Below, one piece after another: positions 53,053 to 61,647 of a stretch of 64,000 nt of DNA. A program made the position numbers and the translations under genes. The stretch covers positions 1 through 64,000 of the forward strand of contig DATBMH010000044.1 of assembly GCA_036554945.1 (NCBI GenBank), read 5' to 3'. Below the pieces are notes generated by a model. That model was not told the DNA's origin, made no database searches, and worked only from the letters and a program-made list of their open reading frames with translations. Position 1 is the stretch's first letter. Each line of letters starts with the position of its first letter. The stretch is from JACDAN01 sp036554945. Lineage in GTDB: Bacteria > Actinomycetota > Thermoleophilia > Gaiellales > Gaiellaceae.

Positions 53053-53913
53053 TTGAGCGACGGCGTGGAAACCGAGTACGACCTTCGGACGACCGCCGAG
53101 CTGGTCGACCTGATCAACCGGCGCGAGGCCACCGTTCCCTCTGCGGTTCGCATCGCGGCGCCGGCGATCATCCGCGTCGTCGATTCGGTGGTCGAGCGAC
53201 TCGCGCGAGGTGGGCGCCTGATCTACGTCGGCGCCGGGTCGTCCGGACGGCTCGCCGAGCTTGACGCGTCCGAGTGCGTGACGACGTTCGGCGTCGACGA
53301 GGTCGTCGCCGTCGTCGCAGGCGGGCTCACGGCCTCCCCGCTCGACGCGGCCGCCGCCGAGGACGACAAGCACGCGGGCGCCGCCGACCTCCGCGAGCTG
53401 GCGCCCACCGAGAACGACGTCGTCGTGGGCGTCAGCGCCAGCGGGAGCACGCCGTACGTCTCGGGCGCGCTGGAGACCGCGCGGGCCGCCGGGTCGCACA
53501 CGGTTGCGCTGGCCTGCAAGGTCGGCTCGTACCACGCGCTGCTGGCCGACGAGGCGATCGAGGTCGCCGTCGGTCCCGAGTTCCTCTCCGGTTCCACCCG
53601 GCTGAAGGCCGGCACAGCGCAGAAGCTCGTCCTGAACACGATCTCGACCGTCGCGATGATCCGGCTCGGCCGCGCCTACGGGAACCTGATGGTCGGCGCC
53701 GCGCCGGCGAACGACAAGCTCCGCGCGCGGCTGCACGACGTCGTCGCCGCCGCGACGGGCGCGCCCGACGACGAGGTCGAGCAGGCCCTCGAGGCCGCAG
53801 GCGGCGACGGCCGGGTCGCGGTGGTCGCCCTGCTGGCCGGTGTCGACGCGGAGACCGCAGCCGCCAGGCTTCGGAGCGCGCGCGGGAACGTGCGCAAGGC
53901 GGCGACCTCGTGA
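53053..53913 (+). CDS. murQ: N-acetylmuramic acid 6-phosphate etherase
   Basis: The 286-aa enzyme has the MurQ hallmark YVGAGSSGRLAELDASECVTTFGV (SIS fold), SASGSTPYVSGALE and GSTRLKAGTAQKLVLNTIST. It splits MurNAc-6-P to GlcNAc-6-P and D-lactate. Several catalytic residues, including Glu in DASEC, are visible. TTG 53053 is the likely start; GTG 53065 is also possible. It overlaps nagA at GTGA and is first of the catabolic operon. Confidence 0.92.
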   Translation: MSDGVETEYDLRTTAELVDLINRREATVPSAVRIAAPAIIRVVDSVVERLARGGRLIYVGAGSSGRLAELDASECVTTFGVDEVVAVVAGGLTASPLDAAAAEDDKHAGAADLRELAPTENDVVVGVSASGSTPYVSGALETARAAGSHTVALACKVGSYHALLADEAIEVAVGPEFLSGSTRLKAGTAQKLVLNTISTVAMIRLGRAYGNLMVGAAPANDKLRARLHDVVAAATGAPDDEVEQALEAAGGDGRVAVVALLAGVDAETAAARLRSARGNVRKAATS

Positions 53914-55001
53914 GGCTCCGGGTCGAGGCAGCGCTGGTCGACGGCGAGCTCGTCCCTGGGGACGTCGAGATCGCCGACGGCCGGATCGCGGCGCACGGCC
54001 TCGCGTCGCGGAACGGGCGTGGCATCGCAGCGCCGGGCTTCGTCGACATCCAGGTGAACGGCTTCGGCGGAGTCGATTTCCTCGACTCCGACACGGACGG
54101 CTACCGCCGCGCCGGCGAGGCGCTGCTCGAGACCGGCGTCACCGGCTATCTCCCCACCTTCATCACGACGCCCGAGGACCAGCTCCACGCCGCGATCCGC
54201 GAGGTGCCCGTCCAGACGAACGGCGGCCCGCGCATCCTCGGCATCCACCTGGAAGGCCCTTTCCTCGCGCCTTCCCGCCTCGGCACGCATCCTCCCCTGG
54301 CGCGCCGAGATCCCGATCCGGCCCTGCTCGTGCGACTGCTCGAGTCCGGGCGGATCCGAATGGTGACGCTCGCGCCGGAGCTCCCCGGCGCCGAAGCCCT
54401 GGTCGACGTCCTGCTCGGGCGCGGCGTCACCGTCTCGCTCGGGCATACCGACGCCACGGCCGGCGAGGCCAACGCGGCGTTCGAGGCGGGCGTCCGGACC
54501 GTGACGCACCTCTTCAACGCGATGCGCCCGTTCGGCCACCGCGACCCCGGGATCGCCGGCGCCGCGCTCGCCCGTCCGGACGTGATCGTCCAGATCATCC
54601 TCGACGGGATCCACCTCGCGCCCGAGACGGCCAGGCTCGTCTGGAGCGCCGCCGCCGGACGCGTCGCTCTCGTGACCGACGCCGTCGCCGGCGCCGGCCT
54701 GGACGACGGCTCGTACAGCCTCGGCGGGTTCGAGGTGAAGATCCGCGACGGGATCGCCCGCGGGCCCGACGGCGTGCTCGCGGGAAGCTCGCTGACCATG
54801 CTCGAGGCGGTCCGCAACCTGCACGCGCTCGGGGTCCCCCTCAGCAGCGCCCTCAACGCGGCGTCGGCGGTACCGGCCCGCGTGATCGGCGAGCCGGCGG
54901 CCGGCCTGGTGCCGGGCGCTCCCGCCGACGTGGTGATCGTCGACGACAACCTGGTCGTCGAGCGCGTCCTGGTCGGGGGGCGCGAGCGTGTCGTTGCCTG
55001 A
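53910..55001 (+). CDS. nagA: N-acetylglucosamine-6-phosphate deacetylase
   Basis: The 363-aa amidohydrolase shows APGFVDIQVNGFGGVDF, HLEGPFLAP with metal Glu, SLGHTDATAG and THLFNAM with metal His, DGIHLAP, and the catalytic Asp in LVTDAV. It has QxN instead of the HxH motif, as in single-metal NagA enzymes. It converts GlcNAc-6-P to GlcN-6-P and acetate. It overlaps murQ by GTGA and the next gene by 14 bases. Confidence 0.93.
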   Translation: MRLRVEAALVDGELVPGDVEIADGRIAAHGLASRNGRGIAAPGFVDIQVNGFGGVDFLDSDTDGYRRAGEALLETGVTGYLPTFITTPEDQLHAAIREVPVQTNGGPRILGIHLEGPFLAPSRLGTHPPLARRDPDPALLVRLLESGRIRMVTLAPELPGAEALVDVLLGRGVTVSLGHTDATAGEANAAFEAGVRTVTHLFNAMRPFGHRDPGIAGAALARPDVIVQIILDGIHLAPETARLVWSAAAGRVALVTDAVAGAGLDDGSYSLGGFEVKIRDGIARGPDGVLAGSSLTMLEAVRNLHALGVPLSSALNAASAVPARVIGEPAAGLVPGAPADVVIVDDNLVVERVLVGGRERVVA

Positions 55002-56067
55002 GGCGGTCGCGCCGGAACCCCAGGGCGGCGAGACGTTCCTCGCGGAGATCCGCGACCAGCCTGCCGCACTGACCCGGCTGCTCGAGCGAGGCGGCGAGTT
55101 CGAGCGGGTCGCGGCGCTGATGCACCGGCGCAACGCGCGGACGATCCGGATGGTCGGGCACGGCTCGTCCGACAACGCCGCGTCCTACGGTGTGTACGCG
55201 TTCGGCCTTCTGCCCCGGTGGACCGCGTTCCGCGACTCCATCTCGCTGAGCGTCAACTACGGGATGCGGCTGGACCTGACCGGCTGCACGGTGCTCGCGC
55301 TGTCGCAGTCCGGCCGCACGCCCGACGTCCTCGAGTACGTCGACCGGGCCCGCCGCTCCGGCGCCCTGACGGTCGCGATCACGAACGAGCCCGACTCCGA
55401 GCTCGGAGCGACCGCCGAGGCGGTGCTTCCGCTCGAGGCCGGCAGCGAGCGGGCGGTGGCGGCGACGAAGACCTACCTGAACCAGGTCGCGGCGCTCGCG
55501 CTGCTCGCGGCGCACGCGGCCGGCAGGGGCCGGCAGTACGCGGGCGGCGTCCGGCTCGTCTCCGAGGAGCTCGACGGCCTCGTCCCGGACCTCGAGCGCC
55601 GGGTCCTGCCGCTCGCCGCCTCGTTCGCGTTCACGGGCCGGATGTTCGTCATCGGCCGCGGGCCGGAGTTCGCGACGGCCCGCGAGATCGCGCTGAAGCT
55701 CCTCGAGACGACGCGGATCGCCGCGGAGCCCTTGACCGCGACCGATCTCGCCCATGGCCCGGTGGCCGCGTTGGATCCCCTCTTCCCGGTCTGGGCCGTG
55801 GCCTCCGAGGACGAGACCCTGCCCGCGGTCCTCGAGGCGGCGGAGCGAACCCGGGCGATGGGCGCCGCCCTCATCGCGAGCGGCAGCGCGGCCGGCCGGG
55901 TCCAGGGCGCCGAGTACGTGCTGCCCGTGCCCGACCTCGGCTCGCGCCTCCTGAGCCCGCTCCTCTCGGTCGTCCCCGGCCAGCTCTTCGCGTGGGCGCT
56001 CGCCCGTGCCAAGGGCCTCGACCCGGACCGGCCGCGCGGCCTCACCAAGGTCACGCTCGCCCGCTGA
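54988..56067 (+). CDS. SIS-domain sugar isomerase/deaminase (NagB-II / GlmS-like)
   Basis: The 359-aa protein has two SIS domains, as in GlmS without the glutaminase part. Motifs include VGHGSSDNAASYGVYA, LSQSGRTPDV, SERAVAATKTYLNQV and a C-terminal FVIGRGPEFATAREIALKLLETT. NagB-II-type deaminases convert GlcN-6-P to fructose-6-P. It completes the murQ-nagA path. GTG start at 54988, overlapping nagA. Confidence 0.85.
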   Translation: MSLPEAVAPEPQGGETFLAEIRDQPAALTRLLERGGEFERVAALMHRRNARTIRMVGHGSSDNAASYGVYAFGLLPRWTAFRDSISLSVNYGMRLDLTGCTVLALSQSGRTPDVLEYVDRARRSGALTVAITNEPDSELGATAEAVLPLEAGSERAVAATKTYLNQVAALALLAAHAAGRGRQYAGGVRLVSEELDGLVPDLERRVLPLAASFAFTGRMFVIGRGPEFATAREIALKLLETTRIAAEPLTATDLAHGPVAALDPLFPVWAVASEDETLPAVLEAAERTRAMGAALIASGSAAGRVQGAEYVLPVPDLGSRLLSPLLSVVPGQLFAWALARAKGLDPDRPRGLTKVTLAR

Positions 56068-56124
56068 CGGCGTTTCCTCCGCCTGGTTCGGGGAAGGAGC
56101 GAACCGAGCAAACGGAGGTGCCAG

Positions 56125-56349
56125 ATGCCGAGCAAGAAGGCGAACGTCAAGAACGAGAAGCAGTACGAGGCACTCAAGGACAAGGGCATGTCGAAGGAGC
56201 GCGCGGCGAGGATCGCCAACTCGCCGGGCGCGTCGAGCCGCGGCGGCAAGAAGTCCGGCTCGGGCTCGAGCTCCAGCCAGGGCGGGACGACCGCCCAGAA
56301 GAAGGCTGCCGGCCGCAAGGGCGGCAAGGCGACGGCGAAGAAGCGCTAG
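56125..56349 (+). CDS. 74-aa Lys-rich DUF7218-like protein
   Basis: The protein has a short folded part (KNEKQYEALKDKGMSKERAARIANSPG) followed by a basic, Gly-Ser-Lys tail (GGKKSGSG, AGRKGGKATAKKR) that resembles histone-like and Rho-N-type tails. It could bind nucleic acid, although this is inference. A GGAGG site precedes the ATG. The stop shares CTAG with the convergent flavoprotein gene. The gap before it holds a GGTTCG...CGAACC hairpin (56082-56102). Confidence 0.78.
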   Translation: MPSKKANVKNEKQYEALKDKGMSKERAARIANSPGASSRGGKKSGSGSSSSQGGTTAQKKAAGRKGGKATAKKR

Positions 56350-57836
56350 GCCAGGAGGGGGGCGACGAGGAGCTCCAGCTCCCGCCGGTACGGCTCCTCG
56401 TCGAACGCGCGCACCGGGTGCGGGTCGAGCTCGCGCTCCTCGAGCTCCCCGTCCCGGCGCACGTAGACCGCGGGGTAGATCTCGCCCCGCCCGTCCATCT
56501 CCACGGCGACGGCGACACCGTCTGGCGGGCCTTCGTCGACGAAGTGCTCGAGCGGCAGGACGCCTTCGTCGCGGAGCCCCGCCGAGCCGTCGACGGACAC
56601 GACACGGGCGAGGTAGCCCTTCTGGATCCAGACCTCGGGGCCGCGCGCCAGCTCGTCGAGGAGCAGCGGGACGACCTGGTCGCTCTGGAGTTGCGGGCGC
56701 TCCTGCTCGACCCCCAGGCGCTCGGCGATGTGCCGGGCCACGATCCGGGCGTTGTACCGGAAGCCGTTCACGGAGGACGAGTTCGGCGCGACGCCGTGCT
56801 TCTGGAGCCCGCGCGCAGCGATCGTGATGTTCCCGGCGAAGAAGATCCCCGGGACCGAGACGCTCTCCCAGAAGCGCGTCATCGCCGGGACGCGGTCGTT
56901 GATCACCGTCACCACGCCGAGCTCGCGGAGATCGCCGAGCGGCGCCTTGAAGCCGGTGGCGAGGATCACCTCGTCGGCCGAGAACGAGAGCCGGCCGTCC
57001 CAGCTCGTGGCGTCCGCGATCACGCGGAGACCGTCCGGGGCGCGCTCGATCCCGGCGATCGCCCCGTCGACCACGTTCGTCCCGGGACTGCCGCGGACGT
57101 ACTCCTCGTACGGCTGGAGGTAGCGGACGCGCAGCGGCGACATCGCGAGCACCGAGATGTCGACCGGCCGCGGTGAGACGAGCGTCAGCTCGCGCGCCCA
57201 GGGCAGCAGCCCGTACGCGAGCTCGAACCCGGAGTTGCGCTTGCCGATGATCACGATCCGCTTGTCCCGGTAGGACGACGCCGGTCCGGTCTCCACGTAG
57301 TGCGTGGCGTGCTCGGCGCCCTTCAGCGGCGGCGACCACGGCTCGGTCATCCCGACCGCGAAGACGGCGAAGCGGCAGCGGTACTCGCCGTCCGTCGTCT
57401 CGAGGACGAACCGGTCGCCCTCCCTGCGCGTCCCGGTCCACCGGCAGCCGTACCTCGCCCTGATCCCGGTGCGCTCGGCGAACTCGGCGATCCCGGCCTC
57501 CATCTCGTGCCGGGCCGGCACGTCGAACGTCCGGTCCATCTGACCCGCGACGAGCCCGCGCGCCTCCGGCTCCTCGGCGATCAGGCTGTTGTGGTCGTAG
57601 CACTCGTACTCGCGCGACCGCCGCTCGAACGGCGCGTCGGGCTTCGTCCAGCTGATCAGCCGCTCGAAGACCGGGAACCGGCGGAACATGCCCGCCGGCG
57701 CGTCGTCCGCCGAGAGGAGGGCGTGATCGACGCCGGCCCGCGTCAGGCTGTAGCTGGTCTGGAGGCCCGCCGGCCCGGTGCCGACGACGACCACGTCGTA
57801 GTCACCCGGCGGGAAGGGGCTCAGGAGGTCTTCCAT
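56346..57836 (-). CDS. FAD-dependent NAD(P)-binding oxidoreductase (flavin monooxygenase-like)
   Basis: The 496-aa protein has FAD-binding VVVVGTGPAGLQTSYSL near the N-terminus and a second Rossmann motif VIIGKRNSGFELAYGL, where GKRNSG replaces the normal GxGNSG. It also has ATGFKAP, the ATG motif of flavin-containing monooxygenases. It is likely to oxidise a small nucleophile or act as a thioredoxin-reductase-like enzyme. Its start overlaps the cNMP gene by 16 bases, so the three genes 56346-59168 form one tightly coupled transcript. Confidence 0.85.
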   Translation of the reverse strand: MEDLLSPFPPGDYDVVVVGTGPAGLQTSYSLTRAGVDHALLSADDAPAGMFRRFPVFERLISWTKPDAPFERRSREYECYDHNSLIAEEPEARGLVAGQMDRTFDVPARHEMEAGIAEFAERTGIRARYGCRWTGTRREGDRFVLETTDGEYRCRFAVFAVGMTEPWSPPLKGAEHATHYVETGPASSYRDKRIVIIGKRNSGFELAYGLLPWARELTLVSPRPVDISVLAMSPLRVRYLQPYEEYVRGSPGTNVVDGAIAGIERAPDGLRVIADATSWDGRLSFSADEVILATGFKAPLGDLRELGVVTVINDRVPAMTRFWESVSVPGIFFAGNITIAARGLQKHGVAPNSSSVNGFRYNARIVARHIAERLGVEQERPQLQSDQVVPLLLDELARGPEVWIQKGYLARVVSVDGSAGLRDEGVLPLEHFVDEGPPDGVAVAVEMDGRGEIYPAVYVRRDGELEERELDPHPVRAFDEEPYRRELELLVAPLLA

Positions 57837-58237
57837 TCGGTCGTGTCCCGAAGGCGTCGCGCCTCGGCCTGGAGCATCCGGTAGAGCACCCGCGGGTGCT
57901 CGAGCAGAAACGGCTGGAAGTCCGGCCCGGGGATGACGAGGCAGCGGAGCAGCGTCATCGCGACGATGTCGGCGTTCGGCGGCTCGCTCGTCAGCAGCGA
58001 GATCTCGCCGAAGAACTCGCCCGGCCCGAAGCGGGTGACCTCCTGGTCCCCGATCCGGACGACCGCCTCGCCGTCGAGGATCACGAACAGCCCCGAGCCG
58101 GTGAGGTTCCGCCGGAGGACGCGCTCGCCCTCCGGGAAGACCTCCTCCTCGAACCGGTGCGCGATGGACTCGAGCTGCGCCGGCGTCAGGTCCGCGAACA
58201 GCGAGAGGCGGGCGAGGACGTCCTGGACTTCAGCCAC
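57821..58237 (-). CDS. stand-alone cyclic-nucleotide-binding-domain protein
   Basis: The 138-aa protein is a single cNMP-binding domain (about 10-125: LSLFADLTPAQLESIAHRFEEEVFPEGERVL, GSGLFVILDGEAVV, FGPGEFFGEISLLT, SEPPNADIVAM). No DNA-binding domain follows. The phosphate-cassette region has Asn-Ala (EPPNADI) where an Arg-Ala is common, so cAMP binding is uncertain. It overlaps the oxidoreductase and EamA genes on both ends. TAAGCT lies six bases before its GTG, so it may have its own leaderless promoter. Confidence 0.85.
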   Translation of the reverse strand: MAEVQDVLARLSLFADLTPAQLESIAHRFEEEVFPEGERVLRRNLTGSGLFVILDGEAVVRIGDQEVTRFGPGEFFGEISLLTSEPPNADIVAMTLLRCLVIPGPDFQPFLLEHPRVLYRMLQAEARRLRDTTEWKTS

Positions 58238-59168
58238 GCGCCGAGCTTAATTCGGGCTCGGGCTGTCGTTCGACCTCTGCCGCCGGCACCTGCTCCTTCT
58301 CCCTGCTCCTGCTGACCATGAGCGCGACGCCGACGACGATCGCCGCGCCGGCCACGAGCGTCCGCACGGTGATCACCTCGTCGTTGAACGCCCAGCCCAG
58401 GAGGACGGCGATCACCGGGTTGACGTAGGCGTATGTCGACACCGTCGAGGCGGGCACGGTCTTCAGCAGCCAGACGTACGCGCTGAAGCCGATGAACGAG
58501 CCGACGACGACCATGTACGCGATCGCGAGCACCGCGTCGCTCGAGACCGTGACGTTGTTCCACTCCCCGAGCAGGCCGCCGAGGATCGCGAGGAGGATCC
58601 CGCCCGCGAGCATCCCCATCCCCGCGCCGAGGAGCGTGTCCTTCGGCAGCGCCGAGCGCTGCGAGTGGATCGAGCCCGCCGACCAGGCGAGGGCGCCGAG
58701 GACGATCGCCAGCGCGCCGATCGGCTTCGCGCCCGCCTCGCCGGACGGGTCGACGAGCAGCGCGAGCCCCGCGAAGGCGACGACGAGGCCGACGATCGCG
58801 CGGGTTCCCATGCGCTCGCCGAGGAAGATCCAGGCGAGGATGCCCATCCAGAGCGGGATCGTCCCGACCAGCAGCGCCGCGATCCCAGAGGGCACGTCCT
58901 GCTGCGCCCACGCGAGCAGTCCGTGGCCGAGCAGGAAGAGCGCGCCGCCGAAGACGAAGGCCGCGCGCCACTGCGCCCAGCCCAGGGGCTCGTGCTCGCG
59001 GCGCCGGATGGCCAGCACCCAGAGGAGAACGAGTGCGCCGGCGGCCAGGTGGCGGAGCGACATGGCGACGAACGGCGGAACGTCGCGGACGACCACGGCG
59101 ATCGCGAGGAACGTCGAGCCCCAGACGACGTAGACCGTGCCGAGCGCTGCCCAGACCCTCAGACGCAT
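58230..59168 (-). CDS. EamA family (DMT) transporter
   Basis: The 312-aa protein has ten membrane helices in two EamA repeats: VWGSTFLAIAVVVRDVPP in the first and SAYVWLLKTVPASTVSTYAYVNPVIAVLLGWAF in the second. The family exports amino acids, nucleotide sugars or other metabolites. ATG 59168 starts the first helix; a further upstream frame is not needed. It is the first gene in the transcript with the cNMP and flavoprotein genes. The gene is divergent from the coiled-coil gene, with about 55 bases between the starts. Confidence 0.87.
   Translation of the reverse strand: MRLRVWAALGTVYVVWGSTFLAIAVVVRDVPPFVAMSLRHLAAGALVLLWVLAIRRREHEPLGWAQWRAAFVFGGALFLLGHGLLAWAQQDVPSGIAALLVGTIPLWMGILAWIFLGERMGTRAIVGLVVAFAGLALLVDPSGEAGAKPIGALAIVLGALAWSAGSIHSQRSALPKDTLLGAGMGMLAGGILLAILGGLLGEWNNVTVSSDAVLAIAYMVVVGSFIGFSAYVWLLKTVPASTVSTYAYVNPVIAVLLGWAFNDEVITVRTLVAGAAIVVGVALMVSRSREKEQVPAAEVERQPEPELSSARG
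58244..58249 (-). promoter_or_regulatory. -10 element (TAAGCT) of possible internal cNMP-gene promoter
   Basis: Minus-strand TAAGCT ends six bases before GTG 58237. It lies inside the 3' end of the EamA gene. Confidence 0.4.
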
Positions 59169-59223
59169 ACCTAAGTAGTAACGACCGCTGCTACGTTGAC
59201 CTTTCCCGAGGCACGCCGCACCC

Positions 59224-60087
59224 ATGCTCGACCGTCAGACGATCGAAGAGCGCCAGCGAGACCGGGCCGAAGCGCTCGAGGATCTCGCCAGGGCCAAACG
59301 CGAGCTCGCGCAGGCGGCCCGCCGCCTCGCCGAGCGCGAGCAGAAGCTCGCCGAGCGCGAGAAGCGGCTCGAGCAGCGGATGCACCGGATCGCCAAGAAG
59401 CTCGAGGCGCGGCGCGAGCGGCAGCACCGGCTCGCCGCGCTCCGGGCCAAGGTCACCGAGAACGAGCTGCTGAAGGGCCGGCAGAAGCGGAAGCAGTCCG
59501 AGATCGACCGCGGCGAGAAACGGGTCTCCCGGCGCGAGGCCGAGCTCGAGCGCCGGAACGAGGAGCTCGAGGCGCGAACGGCGGAGCTGGAGGGCCGGGC
59601 CCAGGCGCTCGTCGCCCGCGAGGTCGAGCTCGACGCCCGTGACGGCGAGTCGGGCCGGCTCAACCAGGAGGCGACGATGCTCCGGACCGGCCTCGCCGAG
59701 CGTGAGGAGGCCGTCACGGACCGCGAGCGGGAGCTCACGGCGCGTGAGGAGCGCACGGACGAGCTCGAGCGCGCCGTCGCGGAGCGCGAGGAGTCGCTCG
59801 CGGCCCAGCGCGAGGCGCTCGATGCGAAGCTCGACGATCTCGCGGCCCGCGAGAAGCGCCTCCGGAAGGACGAGGAGCGTCAACGGGTCGCGGCGGAGCG
59901 CCTCGAGCGCCACGCAGCCGACGTCGCCGAGCGCGAGCAGGCGCTCGCGCGGCTGGGTCAGAGCCTGCTGTCGCGGCGGAACGGCGAAGCCGTCCCGCTC
60001 GAGGAGGCCTCGACGGCGACGTTCGAGCAGGGCCTCGACGCGCTGAGCGCAGCCTCGCGCTCGAAGAGCCCCCAGGCGCCGGGTTAG
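59224..60087 (+). CDS. long coiled-coil protein of unknown function
   Basis: The 287-aa protein is nearly all predicted coiled coil from residue 8 to 245, with repeated heptad-type blocks such as RLAEREQKLAEREKRLEQR and AELEGRAQALVAREVELDAR. A short non-helical tail ends it. It has no signal peptide or membrane segment. Glu and Arg dominate, so it may be a cytoskeletal or scaffold-like protein. No family or partner is recognised. The gene is monocistronic. TACGTT at 59192 may be the -10, giving a 5' leader of about 20 bases. Confidence 0.75.
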   Translation: MLDRQTIEERQRDRAEALEDLARAKRELAQAARRLAEREQKLAEREKRLEQRMHRIAKKLEARRERQHRLAALRAKVTENELLKGRQKRKQSEIDRGEKRVSRREAELERRNEELEARTAELEGRAQALVAREVELDARDGESGRLNQEATMLRTGLAEREEAVTDRERELTAREERTDELERAVAEREESLAAQREALDAKLDDLAAREKRLRKDEERQRVAAERLERHAADVAEREQALARLGQSLLSRRNGEAVPLEEASTATFEQGLDALSAASRSKSPQAPG

Positions 60088-60126
60088 CCGCCGGCCACCC
60101 CGGGGTACCCCGGAGCCGTGGCAGTC

Positions 60127-60201
60127 ATGACCACGGTCTACGTCCTGGTGATCGCGGTCGGGATCGTGCTCTACACGGTCATCGGCCTCGCCCACTGGTA
60201 G
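60127..60201 (+). CDS. 24-aa single-helix membrane peptide (DUF6893-like)
   Basis: The tiny protein is almost entirely one hydrophobic helix: MTTVYVLVIAVGIVLYTVIG, then LAHW. It ends two bases before the ATG of the DUF6766-like gene. Two small TM genes of this sort are known in tandem in Actinomycetota. A GTG nine bases upstream (60118) would add three residues. Translation is supported only by gene order and composition. Confidence 0.55.
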   Translation: MTTVYVLVIAVGIVLYTVIGLAHW

Positions 60202-60203
60202 CG

Positions 60204-60878
60204 ATGCGCCGGTTCATCCGCGAGAACAGCCTCTCCCTCTTCTTCCTCGCGCTGTTCGTGCTCGCGCTCGTCGGCCAGTCCATCGCCGGCTACCACCTCT
60301 ACAACGAGGAGCAGGCGGAGCACGGCCGGACCCTGACCGGCTACTTCCGCTACCTCGTCTCGTCGGACTTCGGCGCCGACACGCTCGAGAACTGGCAGTC
60401 GGAGTGGCTGCAGTTCTGGCTCTTCGCCCTCGCGACGGTCTGGCTGATCCAGAAGGGCTCGAACGAGTCGAAGGCGCCGGGCGACCAGGGCCTCGAGCAC
60501 GACGCGCAGCAGAAGGTCAAGGGTCATGCGCCCGAGAACGCCCCGCGGTGGGCGAAGGCGAGGGACTGGCGCCTCGGCATCTACTCGTGGTCCTTCACGA
60601 TCGTGATGGGCACGATCTTCCTCGCGACCTGGTTCGGTCAGTCCGTCGCGAGCTGGAACGTCTACAACGACGAGCAGTCCGCCCACGACCAGGCGAGCGT
60701 GTCGTGGCTCGAGTACGTCGCCTCCGCGGACTTCTGGGAGCGGACGCTTCAGAACTGGCAGTCCGAGTTCCTCGCGGTCGGGACGATGGCCGTGCTGACG
60801 ATCTACCTCCGCCAGCGGGGCTCCCCGGAGTCCAAGCCCGTCGGCGCGCCGCACGCCGAGACCGGCAGCTCGGGCTAG
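60204..60878 (+). CDS. DUF6766-like membrane protein with internal repeat
   Basis: The 224-aa protein has four membrane helices in two similar halves. Half 1 (about 7-90) has VGQSIAGYHLYNEEQAEHGR, and ends with LENWQSEWLQFW. Half 2 (about 125-205) has FGQSVASWNVYNDEQSAHDQ and LQNWQSEFLAVG. A linker carries a basic stretch. The duplicated Gly-Gln-Ser and Asn-Trp-Gln-Ser-Glu motifs suggest a symmetric channel or heme-like site, but function is unknown. It follows the 24-aa peptide by two bases. Confidence 0.85.
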   Translation: MRRFIRENSLSLFFLALFVLALVGQSIAGYHLYNEEQAEHGRTLTGYFRYLVSSDFGADTLENWQSEWLQFWLFALATVWLIQKGSNESKAPGDQGLEHDAQQKVKGHAPENAPRWAKARDWRLGIYSWSFTIVMGTIFLATWFGQSVASWNVYNDEQSAHDQASVSWLEYVASADFWERTLQNWQSEFLAVGTMAVLTIYLRQRGSPESKPVGAPHAETGSSG

Positions 60879-60951
60879 GGGTTTCGTACGCGCGGAGGCG
60901 GGTACCCCTTAGTCGCGCGAAAGTCGTACGAGGTGGGGTCTCAAATCCGGT

Positions 60952-61647
60952 TCATCCAGGCCTGAAGAAGAGGCTTCTCCCTGACAACGCGTCCGACGTG
61001 GGGGCCCTCGCGGCCCCCACGTTCTCTGAAGCGGAGAGCGCGGCCTCGAGATCGTGCGCGAGGTTCGCCGGCGTGAGGTCGACGCCCGGGTGGAGCGTCG
61101 AGCGCCACCGCCCCTCGGCGTCGTAGACCCGCACCGGCACCGAGTGCATGTTGCTGCTGCCCGTCTCGTAGGACGGGAGGATCTGGAACGCCTTCCAGAC
61201 CTCCTGCAGCGACCGGACCGTGCCGTCCACGTAGCGCAGCTCGTCCTCCGCGCGGTTTCGCCGCAGGAACGAGCGGATGCTGGCAGGCGTGTCGTTCGCC
61301 GGGTCGACGCTGTAGGCGACCGCGAGGACCCGGTCGCGGTCGTCGCCGAGGGTGCGCACGGCCTCGGCCATCTGCGACGCGGCGATCGGGCAGGCCTCGG
61401 TGCACTGCGTGTCGAGGAAGGTGATCGCCAGCGCCTTGCCCTCGAAGCCCGGCGTGTCGGCGACGACAGCCGGCAGCGTCAAGCCCTCCGGGGGCTGGCT
61501 CCCCCGGAAGTCGACCTCGCCGCCGTCGCGTGTGAGCACGAAGCCGAGCACGACGACCAGGACTCCCGCGAGTGCGGCTCCGAGCAGGACGACTCTCACC
61601 CCGAGAGTCTGCCCAGGGTGAGGCCTGCGTGATTCATTAAGGCGCAT
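60952..61647 (-). CDS. SCO1/SenC-like copper chaperone
   Basis: The 231-aa protein has a membrane anchor (about 16-38) and a thioredoxin-like domain with the CX3C copper motif (DTQCTEACPIAAS, near residue 85) and the distal His in SSNMHSVPVRVYD. It delivers copper to the CuA site of cytochrome c oxidase. The ATG at 61647 overlaps the start of the divergent MFS gene (shared CATG). The last 23 codons run through a perfect 11-bp hairpin, so the natural C-terminus is unclear; a GTG start near 61600 is another possibility. Confidence 0.85.
   Translation of the reverse strand: MRLNESRRPHPGQTLGVRVVLLGAALAGVLVVVLGFVLTRDGGEVDFRGSQPPEGLTLPAVVADTPGFEGKALAITFLDTQCTEACPIAASQMAEAVRTLGDDRDRVLAVAYSVDPANDTPASIRSFLRRNRAEDELRYVDGTVRSLQEVWKAFQILPSYETGSSNMHSVPVRVYDAEGRWRSTLHPGVDLTPANLAHDLEAALSASENVGAARAPTSDALSGRSLFFRPG
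60996..61022. terminator. perfect 11-bp GC hairpin at convergent gene ends
   Basis: ACGTGGGGGCC and GGCCCCCACGT flank CTCGC. It sits inside the 3' coding sequence of the SCO1 gene, about 120 bases past the DUF6766 stop, and could terminate both convergent transcripts. Confidence 0.6.
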
